The notes under the pieces are model-generated. The model ran no database searches, had not been told where the DNA came from, and saw only the letters and a program-made list of their open reading frames with translations. A DNA stretch of 64,000 nt from Ruegeria sp. YS9 (lineage in GTDB: Bacteria > Pseudomonadota > Alphaproteobacteria > Rhodobacterales > Rhodobacteraceae): contig NZ_CP102409.1 in NCBI RefSeq assembly GCF_024628725.1, positions 1,583,001 to 1,647,000 on the forward strand. The letters run 5' to 3'. Positions within the stretch are counted from its first letter, which is position 1, and each line of letters opens with the position of its first letter. This document shows positions 51,504 to 62,142 of the stretch, one piece after another. Both the position numbers and the translations under genes were made by a program.

Positions 51504-53108
51504 TTAGTTTCGGTGTTTCAGCGCATAGGCGACCAATGCGGCTGTTGATCCGTCTTTACCTTCAGCGCTCGCAACACCTTCCACGACAGGACCAAGCGAG
51601 TTGGCAAGCTCTTTGCCCAACTCCACCCCCCACTGATCAAAGGAATTGATGCCAAGCAGAACGCCTTCGACAAACACGCGATGCTCGTACAGCGCGATAA
51701 TCTGCCCCAGAACGAACGGTGTGAGTTTCGGATACATCAGCGTTGTAGAGGGGCGGTTGCCCGGGAACACCCGGTGTCGCGCCTGCCGATCAAGTTCGTC
51801 GCCATCAAGGCCTTTCTCCGCCATACGCTCACGGGCTTCATCCAAAGAGCGACCACGCATCAAAGCCTCTGACTGGGCCAGACAGTTGGCCAAAAGCAGG
51901 CGGTGATGGTGGGTCAACTCGGGTTCGTGCCCTTCGGCGGCGACCATGAATTCGCAGGGAATGACATCCGTGCCCTGATGGATCAGCTGATAGAACGCAT
52001 GCTGACCGTTGGTGCCCGGCTCACCCCAGACCACTGGCCCCGAAGGGACGGCCAGCGAAGATCCGTCCATCGCGACGGATTTGCCGTTCGATTCCATTTC
52101 CAACTGCTGGAGATATGCGGGCAGACGCAACAGACGCTGATCATAGGGCAGCACGGCCCGGCTGGTGCAACCCAGAACCTGACGGTGCCATATACCGACG
52201 AGCGCCAGCATCACAGGCATGTTTTCAACCCAATCCGCCGAGCGGAAATGCAGATCCATCGCCTGCCCGCCCCGCAGAAACGCATCAAATGCATTCGAAC
52301 CGACGGCAATCATGACCGGCAATCCGACCGGCCCCCAGACCGAATAGCGCCCGCCCACCCAATCGGCGAAACCAAAAACATGCGCCTCGGGAATGCCGAA
52401 GGCCTGCGTCTTGTCCAGCGCGCTGGATACGGCCGCAAACTGGCGGGACGGATCACCTCCGCCTTCGGACATCCAGGCGCGGGCCGTTCGCGCATTGGTC
52501 ATCGTTTCGATCGTGGTGAATGTCTTCGACGCGACAATCACCAGCGTCCGTGTCGGGTCCAGCTGGCGCAACGTATCAGCGATATGGGCCCCATCCACGT
52601 TCGAGACGTAGTGCACCCGCGGACCATCGTGATAAGGGGCCAGTGCGTGCGTGGCCATCACCGGGCCAAGGTCGGATCCCCCGATGCCGATATTCACCAC
52701 GTCGGTGAAACTGCCCCCTGCCCCTGCAATGGCGCCGCCACGCACCTCCTCGGCAAAGACGCGCATCCGTTGCAGCGTGTCCAGAACCCCGGGCATGACA
52801 TCCTGACCGTCCACCTCGACGGGCCCGCCATCCAGGTTGCGCAGGGCGGTGTGCAGCACCGCGCGCCCTTCGGTTTCGTTGATCTTTTTCCCGGCAAACA
52901 TGGCGTCGCGCCGCGTCGCTAGCCCGGCATCTTCGCACAATTGCAGCAGCGCCGCGCGCACGTCTTCATCGATCTGCGTTTTCGAATAATCGAACAGCAT
53001 ATCCCCTGTTGAGGCTGAAAACGACCCGGCCCGGCTTGCATCCTTTGCGAACAAATCGACGATACGGCGGTCAGCCGCTGCAAGCGCCTTCAAAGCATTC
53101 AGATGCAT
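51504..53108 (-). CDS. pgi: Glucose-6-phosphate isomerase
   Basis: The 534-residue enzyme interconverts glucose-6-phosphate and fructose-6-phosphate. It has [31 protein letters not shown], the [19 protein letters not shown] block, the active-site Glu in EMESNGKS and [18 protein letters not shown], and the late GVELGKELA with the catalytic Lys. The length is a little short of E. coli's 549, normal for alphaproteobacteria. It is the third gene of zwf-pgl-pgi and starts 4 bases after pgl. Confidence 0.96.
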   Translation of the reverse strand: MHLNALKALAAADRRIVDLFAKDASRAGSFSASTGDMLFDYSKTQIDEDVRAALLQLCEDAGLATRRDAMFAGKKINETEGRAVLHTALRNLDGGPVEVDGQDVMPGVLDTLQRMRVFAEEVRGGAIAGAGGSFTDVVNIGIGGSDLGPVMATHALAPYHDGPRVHYVSNVDGAHIADTLRQLDPTRTLVIVASKTFTTIETMTNARTARAWMSEGGGDPSRQFAAVSSALDKTQAFGIPEAHVFGFADWVGGRYSVWGPVGLPVMIAVGSNAFDAFLRGGQAMDLHFRSADWVENMPVMLALVGIWHRQVLGCTSRAVLPYDQRLLRLPAYLQQLEMESNGKSVAMDGSSLAVPSGPVVWGEPGTNGQHAFYQLIHQGTDVIPCEFMVAAEGHEPELTHHHRLLLANCLAQSEALMRGRSLDEARERMAEKGLDGDELDRQARHRVFPGNRPSTTLMYPKLTPFVLGQIIALYEHRVFVEGVLLGINSFDQWGVELGKELANSLGPVVEGVASAEGKDGSTAALVAYALKHRN

Positions 53109-53112
53109 TGCC

Positions 53113-53784
53113 TCACTCCGCCCAATGAACCGTCATGCCACTGAGAACGGCGGCGATCGGTGCTTCTTCCGGCGGCATCGACATGGCCTTTTCCAAAACG
53201 TCTCGTTTTGCCTGCCCGTAGATGACCAAGTGTTTCGACAAAGCCCCGTCCAGAACAGGGGCCGTCAAAGAAATCCGGGGCTCTGGCTGAACATCGGTCC
53301 GGGCAACGATCAGGGTCGGCGCCTGGCTGTCGAGGGCCTTATCCAGCCCGTCCATTCCGGGGAACAATGAGGCCGTGTGCATGTCTTCGCCCATCCCGAG
53401 GACCAGAACCGACAATGGCAGTACCGGCGCGATCAGCGATTCAACCTCTGGCAAAGCCGCTTCAGGCTCTGCGCCCGGTACATAGAGTGGAATGTACTGC
53501 GCCACGGATGCCCGGTTGGTCAGCAGTCTCTCCCGGATCAGCCGTTCGTTCGAACGTTCGTGATCAGCCGGTACGCAGCGCTCATCCGTAGGCAGAACGC
53601 GCACGCGGTCCCACTCGAGATCAGCGGCGCACAGACTGTCAAAAATCGGCCCCGGTGTTGTCCCGCCGGGGACAGCCAACGCAACCGTGTCGTTGTGCAA
53701 CAAAGCGGTCTCAAGCTCACCCGCCAACGCGTTTGCCACATCGATGGCAAGCATTTCCCGATCGGCATATTCCTGAATGTTCAT
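53113..53784 (-). CDS. pgl: 6-Phosphogluconolactonase
   Basis: The 223-residue enzyme hydrolyses 6-phosphogluconolactone to 6-phosphogluconate. It is the DevB/NagB-fold type: [43 protein letters not shown], and [16 protein letters not shown] with the catalytic His. It overlaps the zwf stop by 4 bases (ATGA) and leads into pgi, so the three steps are co-expressed. Confidence 0.95.
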   Translation of the reverse strand: MNIQEYADREMLAIDVANALAGELETALLHNDTVALAVPGGTTPGPIFDSLCAADLEWDRVRVLPTDERCVPADHERSNERLIRERLLTNRASVAQYIPLYVPGAEPEAALPEVESLIAPVLPLSVLVLGMGEDMHTASLFPGMDGLDKALDSQAPTLIVARTDVQPEPRISLTAPVLDGALSKHLVIYGQAKRDVLEKAMSMPPEEAPIAAVLSGMTVHWAE

Positions 53785-55235
53785 GGCTTTATTCCTTGCC
53801 AGCGGCGACCATCGCGTTTCATCAGCAGCTCGGCGTCGCCCGGTCCGGTGCTGCCGCTGTCATAAGGTTTGGGCACGTCCCCACGCGCCAGCCATCCGGC
53901 GATGATCGGATCAGTCCAGGCCCATGCGGCCTCGACCTCGTCCCCACGCATGAACAGCGTCTGGTTGCCCCGGATCACGTCCATGACGAGGCGTTCGTAA
54001 GCATCTGGCGGGTCTTGATTCTCGGGCCCCAGCGCTTCGGCAAAACTCATGTCCAAAGGCACGTCGATCAACCGCATCCCGCCCGGCCCCGGTTCCTTGA
54101 TCGTCACTTTAAGTGTGATTCCCTCATTGGGTTGCAACCGGATCGACAGTGCATTGGCGTGACGCCCGGCTTCTTCCCCGAAAATCGAATGCGGTGCGTC
54201 CTTGAACATCACATTGATAATCGAAGATCGCGCCACCAGCCGTTTACCCGTACGCAAATAAAACGGCGTACCCGCCCATCGCCAATTGCTGACATGCGCC
54301 TTCAACGCCACGTAGCTTTCGGTGGTCGAGCGTGGATTGCCGACACATTCGCGGTATCCCGGCCCGTCCGGCCCTGCCGAAAACTGGCCGCGCACGATGT
54401 GATGCGGTTCCACCGGATCAAGCGCCCGGATCACCTTGAGCTTTTCATCCCGCACCGCGTCCGGATCGAACTTTGCCGGGGGTTCCATTGCAATCAGACA
54501 CAGCAGCTGCATCAGGTGGTTCTGCACCATGTCCCGCATCGCACCCGCGCGCTCATAGTATTCTTCGCGCCCTTCGATACCGACGGTTTCCGCAACCGTG
54601 ATCTGGATGTGGTCGACATACTGGCTGTTCCACAGCGGTTCGAACAGCATATTGCCAAACCGCACAGCCATCAGGTTCTGGACGGTTTCCTTGCCCAGGT
54701 AATGATCGATCCGGTAAATCTGGCTTTCATCAAAATGCGCAGCCAGTGTGGCATTCAGCTCTCGCGCGCTGTTCAGGTCATGCCCGAACGGCTTTTCCAC
54801 CACGATGCGCGTATCTTCGGTTGCCAGATCATAGGCCCGGACCCGCTCGGCCAGGGGGCCGAACAGACTGGGGCCGACCGAGAAATAGAACGCGCGCACA
54901 CGGTTGGGTGACAGTTTTTCACCCAGCAGATCCCATCCTTCGGTTGATACTGCATCCAGCGGGACATAGTCGACCCGCTGTAGAAAACGCGACACCCCCT
55001 GGGACTCCGAAGCGCAGACCGCAGCATGCCGGTGAAGCGATTCTGCGACCATCCGTCGGAAATCTTCCGCGGAATGGCCCGCGCGCGCGGCGGCGATAAT
55101 CCTTGCATCCTCATGCCATTGCCCGGCGCAAAAGCGACGGTAAAGCGCAGGCAGGATCTTGCGCTGCGCCAGATCGCCGGTGCCGCCGAAAATGATCAGA
55201 TCAAAGGGATCAACTGGTATGACGCGTGAAACCAT
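53781..55235 (-). CDS. zwf: Glucose-6-phosphate 1-dehydrogenase
   Basis: The 484-residue enzyme oxidises glucose-6-phosphate with NAD(P)+ to start the oxidative pentose and Entner-Doudoroff routes. Nucleotide motif IFGGTGDLAQRK, the catalytic RIDHYLGKETVQN with its His, and VVEKPFGHDLNSA are seen. The length is normal. It begins the zwf-pgl-pgi unit; edd and eda are not in the window, but the organism group generally uses the Entner-Doudoroff route. It is divergent from the radical SAM gene, which gives a shared promoter region. Confidence 0.96.
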   Translation of the reverse strand: MVSRVIPVDPFDLIIFGGTGDLAQRKILPALYRRFCAGQWHEDARIIAAARAGHSAEDFRRMVAESLHRHAAVCASESQGVSRFLQRVDYVPLDAVSTEGWDLLGEKLSPNRVRAFYFSVGPSLFGPLAERVRAYDLATEDTRIVVEKPFGHDLNSARELNATLAAHFDESQIYRIDHYLGKETVQNLMAVRFGNMLFEPLWNSQYVDHIQITVAETVGIEGREEYYERAGAMRDMVQNHLMQLLCLIAMEPPAKFDPDAVRDEKLKVIRALDPVEPHHIVRGQFSAGPDGPGYRECVGNPRSTTESYVALKAHVSNWRWAGTPFYLRTGKRLVARSSIINVMFKDAPHSIFGEEAGRHANALSIRLQPNEGITLKVTIKEPGPGGMRLIDVPLDMSFAEALGPENQDPPDAYERLVMDVIRGNQTLFMRGDEVEAAWAWTDPIIAGWLARGDVPKPYDSGSTGPGDAELLMKRDGRRWQGIKP

Positions 55236-55398
55236 GAGTTGTCCTTACCTCGCCCCTTCCGGCATGTCCAATGTTAGCGCAACCATTCGGCAAGAAATCA
55301 CTCTGTTCAAAACTCTGTCAGAACCGCTGCGTCACCCTTACCAAATCCGCGACAAAGGGCTAGATCAGATCGACGACCTCAAAGAACCGGATGCGGGA

Positions 55399-56352
55399 AT
55401 GAAAGACAACGCCCCTCAGCTTGCCAATATCGGCAAGTTTCAAAACAAATCGGTGACAGCTGACGGCCAGGCCCGCGCAAAGGTTTCCCTGACACGGCCC
55501 GAAACCCTTTGGTTCAATACGGGCACTTTGTGCAATATCGAATGCGTGAACTGCTATATCGCCAGCAGCCCGACCAATGACGCGTTGGTTTACATCTCGG
55601 CTGACGAGGTCCGGAACTACCTGGATCAGATCGAAGACCGCAACTGGCCCGTGCACGAAATCGGGTTCACGGGCGGTGAGCCGTTCATGAACCCTGACAT
55701 GATCGACATGACACACGCCGCGCTGGAACGCGGGTACAAGGTTCTGATCCTGACCAACGCAATGGCGCCGATGATGCGCCGCAAAATGCGCGAAGGGTTG
55801 CTGGGGTTGCAAAAGGAATTCAACCACATGTTGACTCTGCGCATTTCGGTCGATCACTTCCGCCCGGCCCTGCACGATGAAGAACGCGGCGACGGCAGTT
55901 TCGACAAAACCCTGGCCGGGATGGAATGGTTGCGCGACCACGGATTCAACATGGCCATCGCCGGGCGTACGGTCTGGGGGGATTCAGATGCGGAAAGCCG
56001 TGCGGGCTATGCCAGGTTCTTTGCCGAGCACGGATTTGATATTGACCCGCAGAACCCGGCTCGGACCGTTCTGTTCCCCGAAATGGACGAAACTGTCGAG
56101 GTTCCCGAAATCACCTCCGCTTGCTGGGGAATTCTGGACAAATCCCCCAACGACGTCATGTGCGCCAGCGCCCGTATGGTGGTCAAACGCAAGGGGGCCG
56201 AAAAACCTGCTGTCCTGGCCTGCACCCTGCTGCCCTACGAGCCCGAGTTCGAGATGGGCCATACCCTGGCCGAGGCCGAGGTGGACGTGTATCTGAACCA
56301 CCCTCATTGCGCAAAGTTCTGCGTTTTGGGCGGGGCCAGTTGTTCTGGCTGA
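55399..56352 (+). CDS. Uncharacterised radical SAM protein with extra C-terminal cysteines
   Basis: The 317-residue protein has the cluster motif C45-x3-C49-x2-C52 in GTLCNIECVNCY, the glycine motif FTGGEPFMNP, and six further cysteines (242, 255, 275, 304, 308 and 315), the last three in HCAKFCVLGGASCSG. This is like the SPASM/twitch cysteine sets that bind auxiliary clusters in peptide-modifying enzymes. No small precursor peptide is nearby, so the substrate is unknown. The start is taken at the ATG at 55399; earlier ATG/GTG codons in the frame lie within the zwf promoter. Its stop abuts the SYLF gene's stop. Confidence 0.75.
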   Translation: MKDNAPQLANIGKFQNKSVTADGQARAKVSLTRPETLWFNTGTLCNIECVNCYIASSPTNDALVYISADEVRNYLDQIEDRNWPVHEIGFTGGEPFMNPDMIDMTHAALERGYKVLILTNAMAPMMRRKMREGLLGLQKEFNHMLTLRISVDHFRPALHDEERGDGSFDKTLAGMEWLRDHGFNMAIAGRTVWGDSDAESRAGYARFFAEHGFDIDPQNPARTVLFPEMDETVEVPEITSACWGILDKSPNDVMCASARMVVKRKGAEKPAVLACTLLPYEPEFEMGHTLAEAEVDVYLNHPHCAKFCVLGGASCSG

Positions 56353-57015
56353 TCAGTTCAACTCGGGCGATTTCCAGAACTTGGTGCCCGACGCGCCAGC
56401 CGATACGCGCCAGCCTTTTTTGTTGAGAACGAAGAACGAGCGTCCGTCCGTAAAACGCAGGGTTTCGCCCGTTTTGTCCTCGCCATACATGGCCCCTGTT
56501 TCTGCGGTCGCGTCATAGCCCTGGTTTATGAACTTATCCAGATCAGCAGGGGTTTCGAACAGGATCACGAATTTGGTCTCGAAACCGCCGATGCCGATGG
56601 CACCGCCAACACCGCCTGTTCCCATGTTCATGTATGTGTGTTGCCCGGTGTCTTTCGACACCGCCACACCCCGGCCATAGCCCGCCGACACAGGGAATAC
56701 TGTAACCTTACGAGAGTCGAACACCGCATATCCGGAACTGACGTCATAGAGTGGCCGCGCATCGGGGTTTTCCGCCAAAAGCTGATCCAAAATCTCGCCT
56801 GCCATCGCGTCAAGCTTTGCGCGCGTCTCTTCGGGCGTTGCCTCGTTGGACAGCAGCTCCGAGGTGGACGTGATCGTATCGTCAACCGCCTCGGCGCCTT
56901 TGTCGATCGTCTTCCCGACGCTCTCGGCACCTTTCTTGATCTTGTCCAGAACACCCTCGGCCAAAACAGGGCTGCTTATGCAAAGCGCGGCAACAAAGAG
57001 AATGGCTCTGGTCAT
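56353..57015 (-). CDS. SYLF-domain (YSC84-like) lipid-binding exported protein
   Basis: The 220-residue protein has a signal peptide (MTRAILFVAALCISSPVLA), a helical coiled segment (EGVLDKIKKGAESVGKTIDKGAEAVDD) and a SYLF domain (about 75-220: YDVSSGYAVFDSRKVTVFPVSAGYGRGVAV, GAIGIGGFETKFVILFETPADLDKFIN). SYLF domains bind phosphoinositide or other lipids in eukaryotes; the bacterial role is unclear. The ATG at 57013-57015 is chosen. It is convergent with the radical SAM gene and followed upstream by usg. Confidence 0.85.
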   Translation of the reverse strand: MTRAILFVAALCISSPVLAEGVLDKIKKGAESVGKTIDKGAEAVDDTITSTSELLSNEATPEETRAKLDAMAGEILDQLLAENPDARPLYDVSSGYAVFDSRKVTVFPVSAGYGRGVAVSKDTGQHTYMNMGTGGVGGAIGIGGFETKFVILFETPADLDKFINQGYDATAETGAMYGEDKTGETLRFTDGRSFFVLNKKGWRVSAGASGTKFWKSPELN

Positions 57016-57113
57016 GGTTTTTCCTGTGATACCATCAGATTGGCAGTCACCATACGCGACTTGCCTCAAATGGGAACAGGAATTCCGAAACGCAGTCGGA
57101 CCTGGCCGGTCAC

Positions 57114-57383
57114 TCAGTTCACGCGAAACTCGCCAACCATGTTGCGCCACTCGCCCGGTGCGATCATCTTGCGGTGCGTGAATTTCACGGAATGCAGCGG
57201 CCCTTCGATTTCTCGTTGCCAAAACTCGATGAATTCGAACAGTTTGGGATGATCCGGCGCAAGGTCATATTCCTGCCAAATGAAGGTATTCAGGACGTGG
57301 ACGTAATCGGGCATGTGATAGAAAAACTCGGCCGTTGTCAGGCCATAGCCCTTGAGCATCAATTCGGTTTCACTTGTCTTCAT
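57114..57383 (-). CDS. usg: Usg-family protein
   Basis: The 89-residue protein matches the alphaproteobacterial Usg family: GYGLTTAEFFYHMPDYVHVLNTFIWQEYDLAPDHPKLFEFIEFWQREIEG-type sequence and VKFTHRKMIAPGEWR. Usg was named from a trp-associated position in other alphaproteobacteria, but its function is unknown. Here it is near gyrA, not near trp. A strong GGAGG ribosome site precedes the ATG. It may share transcription with the SYLF gene 98 bases downstream. Confidence 0.85.
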   Translation of the reverse strand: MKTSETELMLKGYGLTTAEFFYHMPDYVHVLNTFIWQEYDLAPDHPKLFEFIEFWQREIEGPLHSVKFTHRKMIAPGEWRNMVGEFRVN

Positions 57384-57576
57384 ACAGACCTCCGGTTTGT
57401 TGCACGGTATTCTCAGGCTAGCACGAAAACCCCCTAATACTTAGATAACAATATGTTACTTGGATGTTACCAAGGATTCGGACCTCGGGAAGCGCTGCTT
57501 GCTTGCACCTTATGTGCCGGGTCTGATAAGGTGCATCCACAAGATATAGACCCAGCACAAAATACGGGCAGTTTAC

Positions 57577-60303
57577 GTGAGCGATACGCCAGAAATCCCA
57601 GAAAACATGGATGAAACCCCGCCCGAGCGCCCTGTCTATGACGGCCCGACGGTCTCGATCGAATCCGAGATGCGCACGTCCTATCTGGACTATGCGATGT
57701 CGGTCATCGTGTCCCGCGCGATCCCCGATCTGCGCGACGGTTTGAAACCGGTACATCGGCGCATCCTCTATGCGATGCACGAGACCGGAAACACCCATGA
57801 CAAACCCTATCGAAAATCGGCCCGTCCGGTGGGTGACGTGATGGGTAAGTATCACCCGCACGGCGACAGCGCGATCTATGACGCGCTGGTGCGGATGGCT
57901 CAGGATTTCTCGATGTCGCTGCCGCTGCTGGATGGTCAGGGCAATTTCGGCTCGATGGACGGCGACAACCCGGCGGCCATGCGTTACACCGAGGTCCGCA
58001 TGGACAAGCCCGCCGCCGCCCTGCTGGCGGATATCGAGAAAGAAACGGTCGATTTCCAGGACAATTATGACGGCAAGGACAAGGAACCTACCGTCCTGCC
58101 CGCGCGGTTCCCCAACATGCTGGTCAACGGCGCCGGCGGTATCGCGGTCGGCATGGCCACCAACATCCCGCCGCACAATCTGGGCGAAGTGGTCGACGCG
58201 ACGCTGGCGCTGATCGACGATCCGGACCTGACCAGCGAACAGCTGATCGAATACGTCCCCGGCCCCGATTTCCCCACAGGCGGCGTGATGCTGGGCCGAT
58301 CCGGCGCGCGCAAGGCCTATCTGGAAGGCCGCGGCAGCGTCATCATCCGTGCCAAGACCCGCGTCGAGGAGTTGCGCAAGGACCGCTATGCCATCGTCGT
58401 GGACGAGATCCCCTATCAGGTGAACAAGGCCTCGATGATCGAGAAGATCGCCGAAGCGGTGCGTGAAAAGCGCATCGAAGGTGTCAGCCATGTTCAGGAC
58501 GAATCCGACCGCAACGGCGTACGGGTGGTGGTCGAGCTGAAGCGCGACGCGACACCCGAGGTGGTGCTGAATCAGCTGTACCGCTTCACGCCGATGCAGA
58601 CCTCGTTCGGCTGCAACATGCTGGCGTTGAACGGCGGCCGCCCCGAGCAGCTGACCCTGCGCCGCTTCCTGACCAGCTTCATCGACTTCCGCGAAGATGT
58701 CGTTGCCCGCCGCACCGCATACGACCTGCGCAAGGCGCGGGAACGCAGCCATGTCCTGTGCGGTCTGGCCGTTGCGGTCTCGAACGTGGACGAGGTCGTG
58801 GCCACGATCCGGTCCTCGGCCGACGCGGCCGAGGCGCGCGAAAAGCTGATGACCCGCCGCTGGCCCGCGGCCGAGATCGAAAGCTATCTGCGCCTGATCG
58901 ACGACCCGCTTTCCAAGATGAACGACGACGGCACCTACAACCTGACCGAGGTTCAGGCCCGTGCCATCCTTGACCTGCGCCTGCAACGCCTGACGCAACT
59001 GGGCGTCAAAGAGGTCACGGACGAGTTGGAAGAGCTGGCCGCCAAGATCAAGGAATACCTGGATATCCTGTCCTCGCGCGAACGCATCATGGGCATCATC
59101 GCTGATGAACTGCGCAGCGTCCGCGAACAGTTCGCGGTACCGCGCCGCACCGAGATCGTCGACTGGTCCGGCGACATGGAAGACGAGGACCTGATCGAAC
59201 GCGAAGACATGGTCGTGACCGTCACTTCCGGCGGCTATATCAAACGAACCCCGCTGGCCGATTTCCGCGCGCAAAAGCGCGGCGGCAAGGGGCTGTCGGG
59301 CATGCAGACCAAGGAAGAGGACGTGGTCACCACCCTCTTCGTGGCCAACACGCATACCCAGCTTCTGTTCTTCACCACCGACGGGATGGTCTACAAGCTC
59401 AAGACCTGGCGCCTGCCCCAATCGGGGCGCACCGGCAAGGGCAAGGCGATCGTCAACATCCTGCCGATACCCACGGGTGTTTCGATTGCGGCGATCATGC
59501 CGGTCGATGTGCCGGATGAGGAATGGGAAAACCTTCAGATCGTCTTCGCCACCAGCGCCGGCGACGTGCGCCGCAACGCGCTGAGCGACTTCACCAACGT
59601 CAAGCGCAACGGCAAGATCGCGATGGACCTGCCCGAGGGCGTGGAACTGGTCAACGCGCGCATCTGCTCGGACGATGACGACGTGATGCTGGTCACCAAT
59701 TCCGGCCGGGCGATCCGTTTCTCCACAACCGACGTGCGGGTGTTCAAGGGGCGCAAATCGACCGGCGTGCGCGGCATCCGGTTGAACGCGGGCGACCGTG
59801 TGGTCTCGATGTCGGTGATCCGCCATTTCGAGGCCACCCCGGACGAGCGCGCCGCCTATCTGAAGATGCGTCGCCTGATGGCCGGCGTGACCGATGACAC
59901 CGAAACCGACGAGGATGGCGGCAATGCCGACAGCATCCTGCCGCAGGAACGCTATGCCGAGATGTCGGCGGCCGAGAACCTGATCCTGACCATCACGGCC
60001 AAAGGATCGGGCAAGCTCAGCTCGTCGCATGACTACCCGGTGCGCGGTCGTGGCGGCATGGGCGTGATGGCGATGGACAAGGCGATGCGGGGCGGCCCGC
60101 TGGTGGCCTCGTTCCCGGTCGAAATCGACGACCAGATCATGCTGGCCACCTCCAAGGGTCAGTCGATCCGGGTTCCGGTCGACGGCATCTCGTTCCGGTC
60201 CCGCAGTGCCGGCGGGGTCAAGGTGTTCAACACCGGCAAGGGCGAAGAGGTCGTCAGCGTCGCCCGGATCGCCGATCAGGGTGATGAGGAAACCGAAGAA
60301 TAG
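57577..60303 (+). CDS. gyrA: DNA gyrase subunit A
   Basis: The 908-residue subunit cuts and rejoins DNA in negative supercoiling. The quinolone-determining region is [20 protein letters not shown] with Ser98 and Asp102 (E. coli Ser83 and Asp87), and the active-site tyrosine Tyr137 is in AMRYTEVRM. The C-terminal beta-pinwheel has repeated GGYIKRT-, GRAIRFS- and GQSIRVP-like blades and the GyrA box as QKRGGKG. The wild-type Ser and Asp imply no target-site quinolone resistance. The GTG at 57577 is the start; an ATG at 57607 would drop ten residues. The opposite-strand frames are shadows. Confidence 0.97.
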   Translation: MSDTPEIPENMDETPPERPVYDGPTVSIESEMRTSYLDYAMSVIVSRAIPDLRDGLKPVHRRILYAMHETGNTHDKPYRKSARPVGDVMGKYHPHGDSAIYDALVRMAQDFSMSLPLLDGQGNFGSMDGDNPAAMRYTEVRMDKPAAALLADIEKETVDFQDNYDGKDKEPTVLPARFPNMLVNGAGGIAVGMATNIPPHNLGEVVDATLALIDDPDLTSEQLIEYVPGPDFPTGGVMLGRSGARKAYLEGRGSVIIRAKTRVEELRKDRYAIVVDEIPYQVNKASMIEKIAEAVREKRIEGVSHVQDESDRNGVRVVVELKRDATPEVVLNQLYRFTPMQTSFGCNMLALNGGRPEQLTLRRFLTSFIDFREDVVARRTAYDLRKARERSHVLCGLAVAVSNVDEVVATIRSSADAAEAREKLMTRRWPAAEIESYLRLIDDPLSKMNDDGTYNLTEVQARAILDLRLQRLTQLGVKEVTDELEELAAKIKEYLDILSSRERIMGIIADELRSVREQFAVPRRTEIVDWSGDMEDEDLIEREDMVVTVTSGGYIKRTPLADFRAQKRGGKGLSGMQTKEEDVVTTLFVANTHTQLLFFTTDGMVYKLKTWRLPQSGRTGKGKAIVNILPIPTGVSIAAIMPVDVPDEEWENLQIVFATSAGDVRRNALSDFTNVKRNGKIAMDLPEGVELVNARICSDDDDVMLVTNSGRAIRFSTTDVRVFKGRKSTGVRGIRLNAGDRVVSMSVIRHFEATPDERAAYLKMRRLMAGVTDDTETDEDGGNADSILPQERYAEMSAAENLILTITAKGSGKLSSSHDYPVRGRGGMGVMAMDKAMRGGPLVASFPVEIDDQIMLATSKGQSIRVPVDGISFRSRSAGGVKVFNTGKGEEVVSVARIADQGDEETEE

Positions 60304-60331
60304 CCCTCACGCTCAATTACGGATCTGAAAC

Positions 60332-60357
60332 AAAACGCTCGCCCTGCGGGCGTTTTG
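60332..60357 (+). terminator. gyrA terminator
   Basis: CGCCC-TGC-GGGCG (60340-60352) is flanked by AAAACG and CGTTTT, giving a stem followed by a T-run, 28 bases after the gyrA stop. Confidence 0.82.
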
Positions 60358-60434
60358 TCATTCTGGATCACGATATCGACAACTCTCGGGATGATCTGCT
60401 TGCCCGAAGCCATTCTGCCGCCTAGCCTTTTCAT

Positions 60435-61097
60435 ATGTGGTCTTTTGCGCATATCCGACCAGCTTACAGTCGCACGGAACGGATCAGCGACGGTGTGGTC
60501 CATGTGCTCGGTGTCTCAAGTGCGTTGGTTGCCGTACCCCTGCTGATCACAATGACCATCTATTACCGGTATGATCAATCTGCGGTTCTGGGTGCCTCGG
60601 TTTACGGGGTGACGCTGATACTCATGCTCACGTTTTCCGCCTTGTACAACATGGTCGAAAACGAGGAATGGCGCGGGTTTCTGCAGCGCCTCGATCATTC
60701 TGGCATCTACGTCAAGATCGCTGGGACCTATACGCCGTTTCTTCTGTTGTCCGGTGCTCAGCCCCCGGGGCTGCTACTCGGATTGTGGTCTTCGGCGACG
60801 CTTGGGTCGGTTCTCAAGATGCTGGACCCAAACCGGTTCCGTTGGTTCGGGCTTGCGTTATACCTATTGATGGGTTGGGCGGTGGTCTGGGCCGGGCAAT
60901 CCATGTTGGCTGACCTGTCCCCCACAATCGTCACGCTGATGATTGCCGGAGGGCTCGTGTACACGGCCGGGGTCGCCTTCTACCTGCTGGACTGGCTGCC
61001 GTTCCACAACACGATCTGGCACGTATTTGTGCTGCTGGGCAGCGTATTGTTTTTTGCGGCGGTCGCGGCCCGAATCGAACTGGTTCAGGTCGTTTAG
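60435..61097 (+). CDS. Hemolysin III-family (PAQR) membrane protein
   Basis: The 220-residue protein has seven predicted membrane helices and the PAQR/hemolysin III pattern: LDHSGIYVKIAGTYTPFLLL with the Ser-Asp-His set and WHVFVLLGSVLFFAAVA with a late His. Bacterial members are called hemolysin III by homology; adiponectin-receptor relatives are zinc hydrolases acting on ceramide, so a lipid-amidase role is possible. The conserved His and Asp form the presumed zinc site. It is transcribed alone after gyrA's terminator. Confidence 0.88.
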   Translation: MWSFAHIRPAYSRTERISDGVVHVLGVSSALVAVPLLITMTIYYRYDQSAVLGASVYGVTLILMLTFSALYNMVENEEWRGFLQRLDHSGIYVKIAGTYTPFLLLSGAQPPGLLLGLWSSATLGSVLKMLDPNRFRWFGLALYLLMGWAVVWAGQSMLADLSPTIVTLMIAGGLVYTAGVAFYLLDWLPFHNTIWHVFVLLGSVLFFAAVAARIELVQVV

Positions 61098-61243
61098 GAT
61101 AACCTGCGCGCATTTGTTCAGTAAAAAATTTTGGTCAGAATGAAAGAAAGCGGCCCCCCAAAGATAGAGTCGCGAGTGAAGCCGTAGACCCTCCCGCGTC
61201 CACCTCTCCATATCCACCAGACCAGTTTTGCGTTGGAAGCCCC

Positions 61244-62089
61244 CTATTCCAAAGCATTCACCGTCTCAAACCAGTCAAGCATCAGATCGCTCCGGCCACT
61301 TGGAACGCCATGCCCGGCCTCATAACCGATCACCGAAACGGTCGAACCGGTTTTACAACCGCTTAGAATGCGCTGATCATGGCTATCTGTCTCAACAACT
61401 TCATCCTTTTGGCAGCCTGCAGAAGATGCGAGCGTTAACGTAGCCTCAACTGCACCCATATATCCCGGATCGGACCACGAAGACCCGGAACCGGCGAATG
61501 GAATAACCGTGTCGTCATGACCATGGCTATAGAACATATCGAAATCGAAGTCCGCTGAAGCACAATCCCCAGGCTTGCCACGCACCGGTGTTCCAGCAAT
61601 AGGGGCGAATGCTTTTAAACGTGGGTCAATATCTGCAAAGGCAAGATACCAAGCGAAGGATCCGCCTCGGGAATGGCCAGTGGTTACGATCTGCGCCGGA
61701 TCAACGGGGAATCGAGCTAACACGTCCTCAAGCATATTGGCAATGAACTCAAAATCATCCCGGCCATAATATGCGTCATTCCAAACCCACCTTGTACCCG
61801 GGCCGTTTCGGTATTCAATTTCCAGCGCGGTCGGAACGACAATGGCATACCCGCGCTCCAGTATCGGCTTGACAAGAAATGCACTCTGAATCACCCGCTG
61901 CCCCGTTCCGCGCGATCCATGAAGAAAGATCACGGCCGGAAATGGTCCTTCGCCCTTCGGAAACAATACACTGTATTGCCGCCCTGAAACCATACATGGG
62001 GCACCCACGCCGCCACATTCCTGTGCTCGGTACAGATGTGAAAAGCTCTCCGCAGGTCGCGCTGGTTTGAGTGCCAAAACCAGAGCCAT
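61244..62089 (-). CDS. Secreted PHB-depolymerase/LpqC-like esterase
   Basis: The protein (281 residues from the first ATG) is an alpha/beta hydrolase with nucleophile elbow TTGHSRGGSFAWYLA (Ser in GHSRG), oxyanion loop IFLHGSRGTGQ, and His in AGHGVPSG; DDTVIPFAGSGSSW carries an acid. It resembles LpqC/feruloyl-esterase-like enzymes acting on polyesters or plant esters. The ATG at 62087-62089 lies inside hydrophobic signal-peptide-like sequence, which continues upstream in frame to a GTA-AGG-CTC, so the true start may be 10 codons further upstream at an unusual codon. By eye it is less GC-rich than its neighbours, and its context gives no partner. Confidence 0.75.
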   Translation of the reverse strand: MALVLALKPARPAESFSHLYRAQECGGVGAPCMVSGRQYSVLFPKGEGPFPAVIFLHGSRGTGQRVIQSAFLVKPILERGYAIVVPTALEIEYRNGPGTRWVWNDAYYGRDDFEFIANMLEDVLARFPVDPAQIVTTGHSRGGSFAWYLAFADIDPRLKAFAPIAGTPVRGKPGDCASADFDFDMFYSHGHDDTVIPFAGSGSSWSDPGYMGAVEATLTLASSAGCQKDEVVETDSHDQRILSGCKTGSTVSVIGYEAGHGVPSGRSDLMLDWFETVNALE

Positions 62090-62142
62090 TGCTGCAATGC
62101 AAAGAGCAATGAGCCTTACCGTTCAGTTGCCGCTCCGTGCTT

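Noticed and set aside
57418..60030. 870-codon open frame opposite gyrA
   Set aside because: It is a shadow of the conserved gyrA on the other strand; its translation is His/Asp-rich with no domain.
61190..61225. A tRNA-like 3' end (CCTCTCC...CCACCA) before the esterase
   Set aside because: There is no T-loop or matching 5' half, so neither a tRNA nor a clear attachment-site remnant can be supported.
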